Assembly (NCBI GenBank): GCA_900759005.1
Contig: CAAEUQ010000170.1
Location: 1 to 6,861, forward strand
DNA from: Clostridia bacterium
GTDB taxonomy: Bacteria > Bacillota > Clostridia > Christensenellales > Aristaeellaceae
Reading direction: 5' to 3'
Length of the DNA stretch: 6,861 nt
Position 1 is the stretch's first letter, and each line of letters begins with the position of its first letter. The notes beneath the pieces were generated by a model that was not told where the DNA came from, ran no database searches, and saw nothing but the letters and a program-made list of their open reading frames with translations. The position numbers were made by a program, and so were the translations under genes. Shown one piece after another: positions 1 to 4,336 of the stretch.

Positions 1-150
1 CCGACTGAGGAGCCGACGACTGCGCCGACCGAGGAACCGACGACTGCGCCCACCGAGGAACCGACCGTCGCGCCGACCGAAGAGCCGACTACCGCTCCTA
101 CGGAAGCTCCGACCGAAGCCCCCACTGAAGCGCCGACCGAGGAGCCCGCA
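1..150 (+). repeat. In-frame TEEPTTAP/TEAP-coding tandem repeat
   Basis: Imperfect tandem units of 24 nt (PTEEPTTA-type) give way to 12-nt PTEA units and back. Synonymous codons vary (ACT/ACC/ACG for Thr, GAG/GAA for Glu), so the array has drifted at DNA level while the peptide pattern is kept. The repeat continues past the left edge of the window. Such arrays usually vary in copy number between strains. Confidence 0.85.
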
Positions 151-429
151 CCGGTACAGGTCATCACTGACGATCAGCTCAAGCAGGTTGTCGATGTGAT
201 CAACGCCGTCGTAAAGCCTGATACGAAGTTCACCACGAAACAGGCGATGGCGTGGCTGCAGACGCAGCTGCTGATCAAGAACCCGACCGGCGTGTACGAT
301 CAGACGACGCTGGACGCGGTCAAGCTGATTCAGCAGAACCAGCTGAAGTACGAAGGCGCCGCGATCAACGGCATCGTTGACGAAGCGACCGCGACGTATC
401 TGACGACCGTAGTGGTTCCCAAAAAGTAA
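1..429 (+). CDS. C-terminal part of a Thr/Pro-rich surface protein with a peptidoglycan-binding-like domain (5' end outside window)
   Basis: The frame is open from base 1 and ends at TAA 427-429, leaving 142 residues of a longer protein. Residues 1 to about 50 are a low-complexity linker built from TEEPTTAP and TEAP units. From about residue 54 to the end is a globular domain with the spacing of a PG_binding_1-type fold: a TKQAMAWLQTQLL helix, GVYDQTTLDAVKLIQQ, then GIVDEATATYL. These match the family pattern of a hydrophobic helix followed by G-x-x-D-x-x-T-x-x-A-V repeats. Family knowledge: such domains anchor hydrolases and other exported proteins to peptidoglycan, and Pro/Thr linkers span the wall. 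Inference: an exported wall-associated protein whose signal peptide and main domain lie upstream of the window. The catalytic part, if any, is unseen, so no specific function can be given. A terminator follows 12 bases after the stop. Confidence 0.8.
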   Translation, partial: PTEEPTTAPTEEPTTAPTEEPTVAPTEEPTTAPTEAPTEAPTEAPTEEPAPVQVITDDQLKQVVDVINAVVKPDTKFTTKQAMAWLQTQLLIKNPTGVYDQTTLDAVKLIQQNQLKYEGAAINGIVDEATATYLTTVVVPKK

Positions 430-440
430 ATCCAAATCCG

Positions 441-473
441 AGGAACGATTGCATATGCAGTCGTTCCTTTTTT
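441..473 (+). terminator. Rho-independent terminator of the wall-protein gene
   Basis: The arms AGGAACGA (441-448) and TCGTTCCT (461-468) form a perfect 8-bp stem. The sequence between them, TGCATATGCA, is itself self-complementary. A run of T at 467-473 follows. It lies 12 nt after the TAA of the wall-protein gene. It also sits between converging genes, but on the minus strand the hairpin is followed by only a weak T-run, so termination of the minus unit here is uncertain. Confidence 0.85.
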
Positions 474-508
474 GCGTTTTTGGCAAGCATATATAGGCTG
501 GAGCGTTT

Positions 509-1354
509 TCAGGCATTTTGAATTGCAGTCCGCATTCGCGCCCATTCGGGTTTGTGCATGTCAGCGGTTTTCGCAATATAATCGCGAACGGCTGGAGAAT
601 CGCAATTCAGTTGATCGAGCAGGCGTGCGCATTCATTTTTCTCGGGCGAAACCAGTGCGGCGAGCGCGATTAGAAACAGGTTTTCCTCCAGCTCGGAATA
701 ATTCAGTCCCGCGCGTGCGGCGTACAGGGCGGCGGATTTGCGCGCGAACGGCTCGGGCAGCAGGCGGAGAAAGCGGTTTTCCGTTTGCCATTGGGTCAGA
801 TAATCGGCGATGAATTCAATTCCGCGCAGATTTCGGGCGGCGTAAAGCACGGGATAATCCGCGGTAATATGTGCTTCCGCCGCGCTGAATTCGGGGTTGC
901 AGGCGGCGAAAAATGCGGGCAGCGCGGTGAAAAACGTGCCGTCGAAGCATTCGTTTCCGGTTTTGGACGTGCGTGCGCGTTCAAGGGTGTAGGCGAGTTC
1001 CGTGCGGCGGAAGAGCTGATCCGCGAGCGATCGCCCCTCCGAATAGAGATCGTCGATCGACGCATTTTGCAAGAGCGCCAGCGCGTTGATGGGTTCGGGA
1101 ACGGCTTTCAGGCGCAGACCGAGCGTAAACAGCGTCGATTCGCCGATGCGGTGCGCGGCGGATTCGGAAATGCTCGCGCTGCGGCCGGCGACGTAAATTT
1201 CCATCTGGCGAACGATCAGGCGCTGAACGCGCTGCGTTACGGCGGAAACGTCGATCAAATCCAGCGAGGCGGCGCGTTCAAGCAGTGATACGAAATAGCG
1301 CGCGTTGTCCAGTGAATCGCGCGCGAGCTGTGAAGCTGTCTGAAGAGGATGCAT
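509..1354 (-). CDS. DUF6179-like protein of unknown function
   Basis: 281 residues. The ATG at 1354 is chosen because AAAGGAG precedes it at good spacing and because the family-like part begins right after it. The frame runs open a further 73 codons upstream, but that stretch is Ala/Ser/Arg-rich and looks non-coding. The protein is a predicted cytoplasmic, mostly helical chain with no signal peptide or membrane span. Recalled family-like features: an early helix ending in a QMEIYVAGRSASI stretch (about residues 50-62), a GLRLKAVPEPINAL stretch (about 79-92), a PAFFAACNPEFSAAEAHITADYPVL block (split around 136-160), and FIADYLTQWQTENRF (about 171-185). These resemble proteins annotated DUF6179, which I recall as usually longer (about 400 or more), so this one would be short at the C-terminus. 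It is downstream of the DUF6323-like gene, with which the family commonly pairs. No enzymatic motif is visible. The family call is from memory. Confidence 0.72.
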   Translation of the reverse strand: MHPLQTASQLARDSLDNARYFVSLLERAASLDLIDVSAVTQRVQRLIVRQMEIYVAGRSASISESAAHRIGESTLFTLGLRLKAVPEPINALALLQNASIDDLYSEGRSLADQLFRRTELAYTLERARTSKTGNECFDGTFFTALPAFFAACNPEFSAAEAHITADYPVLYAARNLRGIEFIADYLTQWQTENRFLRLLPEPFARKSAALYAARAGLNYSELEENLFLIALAALVSPEKNECARLLDQLNCDSPAVRDYIAKTADMHKPEWARMRTAIQNA

Positions 1355-1569
1355 GAAGGAGACTCCTTTCCGATAAATCGGTCGTTTCGAAGGAAAACTG
1401 GCGGGCGAAAATGCCGCAATCGACACATATGCGCCCAGCGCCATTTGTCGATTGCTTCGATTATGATCGGAATCAGAACGAGCGCCGCCAGCGCAGGCGA
1501 TCAGAACATCGCCAGCGGAAATAGCCTGCCAAGCGGCGGCTGAAATAGCATCTTGAATCGCTTGCCCGA
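1355..1569 (-). other. 215-bp spacer inside the DUF6323-DUF6179 unit with a strong inverted repeat
   Basis: No convincing gene. The upstream DUF6323 stop overlaps an ATG as ATGA (1573-1570), and that frame continues without stop into DUF6179, but the peptide is low-complexity and the real DUF6179 start has its own ribosome binding site. In another frame there is a short hydrophobic stretch (LAALVLIPIIIEAI) interrupted upstream by a stop. It may be the relic of a small membrane peptide or chance. The spacer contains a hairpin, listed separately. Confidence 0.5.
1416..1455 (-). promoter_or_regulatory. 10-bp perfect inverted repeat (intra-operon hairpin)
   Basis: GCAATCGACA (1416-1425) and TGTCGATTGC (1446-1455) are exact reverse complements around a 20-nt loop, which itself holds GCGC-CCA-GCGC. 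No T-run follows directly on either strand, so it is not a classical terminator. It could be an mRNA processing or stability element setting the DUF6323:DUF6179 ratio, or a protein-binding palindrome. The structure is visible; the function is inference. Confidence 0.5.
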
Positions 1570-1926
1570 TCATTCCAGATCTTCGATCAGGCAGTCGGCG
1601 AGCAGTTCGACGCTGCCATGGCAGCGGGCGTCGAAGGTGCTGTACATGGTTTGAAGAATGGTTTCGTCGGGAATGGATTCGGGCATTCGGGCGCGGATCG
1701 CGTCGAACAGCGCGATCAGTTCGGGCAGGGTTTCGTCGGGGGCAGTGAGATTGGGTGAATCTGCAAAGGTCTGAACGAAGCGCGCGGGAAACGTCGGGTC
1801 GAGTTCGATTCGCGCGGTCTCCCGAAGTGCGGCGCGGTGGGCGGCGATCAGCGCGCGCGCCTGATTTGCGGGGAGGGGGACGGCTTGAATCGCCGCTTCG
1901 TCCGGCTGGAAGAGGAAATGCTGCAT
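1570..1926 (-). CDS. DUF6323-like protein of unknown function
   Basis: 118 residues; ATG at 1926 preceded by AAAGGAG with 8-nt spacing, stop TGA at 1572-1570. It has no signal peptide or membrane span and is acidic and helical. The pattern ARALIAAHRAALRETARIEL (about residues 23-42), a FVQTFADSPNL segment (about 50-60), a Leu-rich helix LPELIALFDAIR (67-78) and the closing CHGSVELLADCLIEDL (102-117) resemble proteins I recall as DUF6323, including the conserved look of R-x-E-A/T...E and the C-x-G-S-x-E-x-L-A ending. It is the first gene of the minus-strand unit, driven from 1961-1989, and is followed by the DUF6179-like gene. The two families are recalled as frequent neighbours in Clostridia, which suggests a joint role. 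What that role is cannot be read here. The same frame stays open far upstream of the start, across the dpaA region, but that part is antisense to dpaA and is not credible as coding. Confidence 0.75.
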   Translation of the reverse strand: MQHFLFQPDEAAIQAVPLPANQARALIAAHRAALRETARIELDPTFPARFVQTFADSPNLTAPDETLPELIALFDAIRARMPESIPDETILQTMYSTFDARCHGSVELLADCLIEDLE

Positions 1927-1960
1927 GGCTCGGCTCCTTTGGAGAATTTTCGGGAAGAAC

Positions 1961-1989
1961 AGTATAGCATTTGCTCGATTGGACGGCAA
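1961..1989 (-). promoter_or_regulatory. Sigma-A-type promoter for the DUF6323-DUF6179 unit
   Basis: Read on the minus strand: -35 TTGCCG (1989-1984), a 17-nt spacer, then -10 TATACT (1966-1961) preceded by TG-C, an extended -10. The predicted start near 1954 leaves a leader of about 28 nt before the ATG at 1926. Only TTG of the -35 matches well; the -10 is strong. Confidence 0.65.
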
Positions 1990-1992
1990 GAC

Positions 1993-2021
1993 TTGATTTT
2001 TTGTGTAAAATATGGTAATAT
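1993..2021 (+). promoter_or_regulatory. Sigma-A-type promoter upstream of dpaA
   Basis: TTGATT (1993-1998), 17-nt spacer, TAATAT (2016-2021). The predicted start near 2028 gives a leader of about 70 nt that contains the hairpin at 2057-2090. The -35 hexamer lies only 3 bp from the -35 of the divergent promoter at 1984-1989, so two polymerases could not bind at once. dpaA orthologues in Bacillus are sigma-K-dependent, so a vegetative-type promoter here is unexpected. It may be weak, silenced by the leader, or fortuitous in AT-rich DNA. Confidence 0.55.
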
Positions 2022-2046
2022 ATAACTGAAAATTCATATTTGGATG

Positions 2047-2075
2047 CACACGAATGCCCCTCGTTTCATACGATG
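2047..2075 (+). promoter_or_regulatory. dpaA: Sigma-K-like promoter candidate for dpaA
   Basis: CACA (2047-2050), 16-nt spacer, CATACGATG (2067-2075). The Bacillus subtilis sigma-K consensus is an AC-centred -35 and CATA-N3-TA at -10 with 16-17 nt between; only the last base of the -10 differs. Transcription would start near 2081, about 18 nt before the ATG, keeping the G-run ribosome binding site but losing the 5' arm of the hairpin. The sequence match is short and could be chance; gene identity is what makes it plausible. Confidence 0.35.
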
Positions 2076-2090
2076 CGATGAAACGGGGGG
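2057..2090 (+). promoter_or_regulatory. Leader hairpin burying the dpaA ribosome binding site; terminator-like
   Basis: A 13-bp stem pairs 2057-2069 with 2078-2090 (12 Watson-Crick pairs and one T-G wobble) around an 8-nt loop. The 3' arm ends in the six G at 2085-2090 that serve as Shine-Dalgarno for the ATG at 2099. A, then five T (2091-2096) follow, so the same element has the form of an intrinsic terminator placed just before the start codon. Either way it should lower DpaA synthesis from transcripts that begin upstream of 2057. Structure seen; effect inferred. Confidence 0.7.
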
Positions 2091-2098
2091 ATTTTTGA

Positions 2099-2884
2099 AT
2101 GGATTTTGCGGTGATCGGCGGCGATAAGCGGTTTGCCTGGCTGGCAAAGCGGCTGCGCGAATGTGGGCGCGACGCGCGGACGCTCGACGGCGCGCCGGGT
2201 GTGGAAAATCCTGCGCCGAAGCTTACATGGAAGGAGCTCGGGCGGGCAAGAAATGTGATCATGAATGTGCCGCGCCCGGACAGCGACGCAATTCTGAACC
2301 GGCTGAGCGCGGGAACGCGGGTGTTTTTCATGGGCCCGGGCGAGCCGGACGGCGTTCCGGATGACATTCGGGCGGTGAATCTCTGGAAGGATGAGCGGCT
2401 GCTCTGCGAAAACGCGTATCTGACGGCGGAGGGTGCGATTGCGGCGGCGATGCGCGCGGGCGAACGGGCGATCAAGGACTGCGAATGCCTGATCATCGGC
2501 TGGGGGCGTATCGGGAAAGCGCTGACGGAGCTGCTGGTGGGCATGAACGCGGCGGTGACGGTGGCTTCCCGAAGCGAGCGCGGCAGGAACGGGGCGATCG
2601 AGCGCGGTGCGCAGACGGCGGACACAGCGGAGCTGGAAAATGCGCTTTCGGGCAAACAGATCGTGTTTTCAACGCCGCCGGCGCGGGTTTTGGATGAACG
2701 CCGCCTGCGCGCACTGGATGAGGACGCGATGGTGATCGACCTGTCGAGCGCGCCATACGGCGTGGATCTGGACGCGGCGCGGCGAATGGGCGTGCGGGCG
2801 TGGCGTGAACCGGGTTTGCCGGGCAGGTATTGTCCGCAAAGCGCGGCGGAAGCGATTTTGAGGGCGATCGAGCGGCATGAGTGA
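2099..2884 (+). CDS. dpaA: Dipicolinate synthase subunit A (DpaA/SpoVFA)
   Basis: 261 residues; Bacillus SpoVFA is about 297. With DpaB it converts a dihydrodipicolinate-pathway intermediate (lysine/diaminopimelate branch) to dipicolinic acid in the mother cell, for import into the spore core. Visible: an N-terminal Rossmann-like start FAVIGGDKRF (3-12), the ENAYLTAEGAIAAAM segment (104-118) matching the family's S-x-P-T-x-E-G-x-I region, the NAD(P)-binding GWGRIG (134-139) followed by VTVASRS (153-159), and the C-terminal VIDLSS, GVDLDAARRMG and EPGLPGRYCPQSAAE (212-251), the last matching the APGLPG-x-x-x-P family end. The ATG has a run of six G 8 nt upstream as ribosome binding site, lying inside a leader hairpin. 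dpaB follows on the same strand, but only after 621 bp that contain decayed copies of this gene's own 3' end. The gene itself looks intact. Confidence 0.93.
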   Translation: MDFAVIGGDKRFAWLAKRLRECGRDARTLDGAPGVENPAPKLTWKELGRARNVIMNVPRPDSDAILNRLSAGTRVFFMGPGEPDGVPDDIRAVNLWKDERLLCENAYLTAEGAIAAAMRAGERAIKDCECLIIGWGRIGKALTELLVGMNAAVTVASRSERGRNGAIERGAQTADTAELENALSGKQIVFSTPPARVLDERRLRALDEDAMVIDLSSAPYGVDLDAARRMGVRAWREPGLPGRYCPQSAAEAILRAIERHE

Positions 2885-2905
2885 AGAAAAATCAGCGCAG
2901 TAAAT

Positions 2906-3063
2906 GTGTGAGAAACAGCCGAATGGCGCGTTGAATCCGCTGCTCAGGAGGTGTTGAATGAATCCGCGGAGTATTCGCGTTGGACGAAGGCACGGGGGTG
3001 ATCGACATGACGAGCGCGCGCGGCGTGGATTTGAAAGCAGTGCGGCACGGTGTGCGAAGCTGA
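2906..3063 (+). pseudogene. Decayed duplicate A of the dpaA 3' region
   Basis: From 2980 to 3063 one frame reads LDEGTGVIDMTSARGVDLK and then AVRHGVRS-stop. This aligns with dpaA residues about 206-234 (LDEDAMVIDLSSAPYGVDLD, then AARRMGVRAW), with one residue lost in two places. Just upstream, VLNE in a different frame (2951-2962) aligns with dpaA VLDE (197-200), so the copy carries at least one frameshift and cannot make a DpaA domain. It lacks the Rossmann part entirely. Copy A is closer to copy B (144 bp downstream) than either is to dpaA. Homology is by hand alignment; the 5' limit of 2906 is where A and B begin to match each other. Confidence 0.75.
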
Positions 3064-3101
3064 TGAATAATGTATTGAATCCGCTGTTCGGAGTGTGTTG
3101 A
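2958..3101 (+). CDS. Doubtful 47-codon ORF with a perfect ribosome binding site
   Basis: AGGAGGTG (2946-2953) lies 4 nt before ATG 2958; the frame ends at TGA 3099-3101, directly followed by the ATG (3102) of the next repeat unit, which opens a 76-codon frame to 3332. The peptide (start MNPRSIRVGRR, Arg-rich, ending NNVLNPLFGVC) resembles nothing I know. It is in a different frame from the dpaA homology, so it is most simply a by-product of the duplicated dpaA sequence. It is listed because the Shine-Dalgarno is the best in the intergenic region and the ORF length equals the repeat period. Confidence 0.15.
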   Translation: MNPRSIRVGRRHGGDRHDERARRGFESSAARCAKLMNNVLNPLFGVC

Positions 3102-3265
3102 ATGAACCCTCGGAGTATTCGCGTTGGACGAAGGCAAGGGGGTGATCGACCTGACGAGCGCGCGCGGCGTGGATTTGGACGCGGGGCGGCGAATGGGCAT
3201 ATGGGCGTGGCGCGAACCGGGTTCGTCGGGGAAGATACTGTCCGCAAAGCGCGGTTGGTGCGTGA
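3075..3265 (+). pseudogene. Decayed duplicate B of the dpaA 3' region
   Basis: From 3124 the frame reads LDEGKGVIDLTSARGVDLD, AGRRMGIWAWREPG, matching dpaA residues 206-239. A 1-nt insertion near 3228 then shifts the frame, after which TYR-CPQSA (3236-3253) reappears, ending at TGA 3263-3265. Hand count against dpaA 2714-2812: about 85% nucleotide identity plus a 3-nt deletion shared with copy A. The run TGTCCGCAAAGCGCGG is identical to dpaA. The copy is longer at its 3' end than A. It has no Rossmann domain and the frame is broken, so it is a relic rather than a gene, although one frame stays open to about 3435 by chance. Confidence 0.8.
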
Positions 3266-3282
3266 AATGCACGACGCGCGAT

Positions 3283-3443
3283 GCAAAGCGGTTTTGTTGG
3301 ACGTTTGTATACGGGAAATGGGTTTGTCGTAGCAGATTGTGGAGTGCGAACAGTCGCAGTATGCTCGGGAACATTTTGCCGGTAAAGCGGGTTGGACGCA
3401 TGATGGCGGCAGAACCGTGCGGGAAATGGTCTTGACGATGCGG
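3283..3443 (+). repeat. Weaker degenerate repeat echoes before dpaB
   Basis: 3283-3335 and 3381-3443 share GCAAAGCGG/GTAAAGCGG, GTTGGACG, then CGGGAAATGG and TTG-N-CG. The segment 3367-3397 also resembles the end of copy B and of dpaA (3229-3259; GGGAA...TG.CC.G.AAAGCG.GGTTGG). They look like further, older rounds of the same duplication with internal deletions. Hand alignment only; the rest of 3266-3505 holds no gene that I can support. Confidence 0.4.
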
Positions 3444-3505
3444 CATATTTCCTTTGGCTACGTTTGCGCTTGAAGTTGGGCGAATCATTTGTTGGGGGGA
3501 TTTGG

Positions 3506-4090
3506 ATGATTGAAAGCTTGCGGGGGCTGCGGATTGGGTGCGCGATGACGGGCTCGTTCTGTACATTTCGAAAGGTATTTGAGGTTTGGCGCGAGCTGAA
3601 GGCGGCGGGCGCGGAGCTGATTCCGATCATGTCGTTCAACGCCTGTTCGGTAGATACGCGGTTTTATCCGGCTTGCGAGGCGGTGGGGACGTTTGAGGAA
3701 ATCGCGGGGCGAAAGGTGATTGCGAGCCTGAATCAGGCGGAGCCGATCGGCCCGAAAAAGCTGCTGGATCTGCTCGTGGTTGCGCCGTGCACGGGCAACA
3801 GCCTTGCGAAAATCGCGGCGGGCATTACGGACACGCCGGCGACGCTTTCGGTGAAATCGCATTTGAGAAACGGGCGACCGGTGCTGATCGCGGTATCAAC
3901 GAACGACGGGCTGGGGCAGAGCGCGAAAAACATCGGCGCGCTGCTTCCGGTGAAGAACGTATTTTTTGTGCCGTTTGGACAGGATGATCCGATTGAGAAG
4001 CCGAATTCGCTGGTGGCGAAGTTCGATCTGATTCCGGAAACGGCGCTTCAGGCGCTGAACGGCAGGCAGATTCAGCCGGTGCTGAGGTAA
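3506..4090 (+). CDS. dpaB: Dipicolinate synthase subunit B (DpaB/SpoVFB)
   Basis: 194 residues, close to the roughly 200 of Bacillus SpoVFB. A flavoprotein-like (Rossmann) subunit that acts with DpaA to make dipicolinic acid for the spore. Visible along the chain: LRGLRIGCAMTGSFCTF (5-21), the family's nucleotide-binding-like opening; SFNACSVDTRF (43-53); EPIGPKKLLDLLVVAPCTGNS (79-99, loop C95-T-G-N98); ITDTPATLSVKSHLRNGRPV (107-126); STNDGLG (131-137); and the signature FFVPFGQDDPIEKPNSLVAK (153-172). ATG 3506 is chosen over an upstream in-frame ATG (3464) because GGGGGGA sits 5 nt before it and the family homology starts there. Its ribosome binding site is a G-run like that of dpaA and unlike the AGGAG type of the other genes here. 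The 621-bp gap to dpaA is unusually long for this normally tight pair; co-transcription is likely but not shown. A strong terminator follows. Confidence 0.94.
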   Translation: MIESLRGLRIGCAMTGSFCTFRKVFEVWRELKAAGAELIPIMSFNACSVDTRFYPACEAVGTFEEIAGRKVIASLNQAEPIGPKKLLDLLVVAPCTGNSLAKIAAGITDTPATLSVKSHLRNGRPVLIAVSTNDGLGQSAKNIGALLPVKNVFFVPFGQDDPIEKPNSLVAKFDLIPETALQALNGRQIQPVLR

Positions 4091-4163
4091 ATGCGGCATC
4101 CATGACTCGAAATGGAAATAAACGCTCCGGTTTGAGAAAACGAACCGATCCGATTTTGTATTT

Positions 4164-4196
4164 TCGCCGTTTTCAGGGAGGAGAACGGCGATTTTT
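4164..4196 (+). terminator. Rho-independent terminator after dpaB
   Basis: An 11-bp stem pairs 4164-4174 with 4181-4191 (one T-G wobble) around the loop AGGGAG, followed by five T at 4192-4196. It lies 73 nt after the dpaB stop. A weaker 7-bp stem (4128-4134 with 4141-4147) precedes it without a T-run. This closes the dpaAB unit and isolates it from the downstream oxidoreductase gene. Confidence 0.9.
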
Positions 4197-4243
4197 GCGC
4201 GGAATTGTTTCAAATTGATAACGTATGCGCGACGGGTTTTGCC

Positions 4244-4272
4244 TTGACTTTATGCGGAAATGTACATATAAT
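4244..4272 (+). promoter_or_regulatory. Strong sigma-A promoter of the pyruvate:ferredoxin oxidoreductase gene
   Basis: TTGACT (4244-4249), 17-nt spacer, TATAAT (4267-4272): one mismatch from the full consensus. The predicted start near 4279 gives a leader of about 57 nt. That leader holds a small 7-bp stem (4290-4296 with 4303-4309, loop CTTCTT) ahead of the ribosome binding site. The strength fits a highly expressed fermentation enzyme. Confidence 0.85.
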
Positions 4273-4336
4273 ATATCATGATGGTCTACCTGTATTCTTC
4301 TTAATACGGAGACTGACTAAAAGGAGGTTAAGTCCA

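Larger units (their letters stand above)
2906..3193 (+). repeat. Two tandem 144-bp units between dpaA and dpaB
   Basis: Unit 1 (2906-3049) and unit 2 (3050-3193) match at a constant 144-bp offset: GTGTG 2906/3050, TTGAATCCGCTG 2931/3075, TTGGACGAAGG 2980/3124, GGTGATCGAC 2997/3141. In 2958-3033 versus 3102-3177 only 4 of 76 bases differ. Identity falls off at both ends of the unit. Both contain dpaA-derived sequence. The duplication is therefore younger than the event that first copied the dpaA end. Confidence 0.85.

Noticed and set aside
785..1288. 167-codon plus-strand frame opposite the DUF6179-like gene
   Set aside because: Gly/Arg/Ala-rich antisense shadow with no motif; the minus-strand gene is better supported by ribosome binding site and family resemblance.
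1355..1573. 73-codon N-terminal extension of the DUF6179-like gene
   Set aside because: Low-complexity Ala/Ser/Arg sequence, no family resemblance, and a good ribosome binding site exists at the inner ATG (1354). The ATGA overlap is noted as a curiosity only.
1927..2655. Upstream extension of the DUF6323 frame on the minus strand (361 codons in all)
   Set aside because: It runs antisense through dpaA and across the divergent promoters; the peptide is Ser/Arg/Pro-rich. The ATG at 1926 with AAAGGAG is the credible start.
3464..3505. Earlier ATG for dpaB adding 14 residues
   Set aside because: No ribosome binding site at 3464, and the added residues precede the conserved start of the family; GGGGGGA before ATG 3506 decides.
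2885..3505. Mobile element or integration scar between dpaA and dpaB
   Set aside because: No transposase fragment, terminal inverted repeats or target-site duplication is visible; the content is explained by dpaA-derived tandem duplication.
2669..3639. Several overlapping minus-strand frames (205-231 codons) across the dpaA-dpaB gap
   Set aside because: Arg/Pro/Ser/His-rich peptides that repeat internally only because the DNA beneath is the dpaA-derived tandem repeat. No ribosome binding site or domain.
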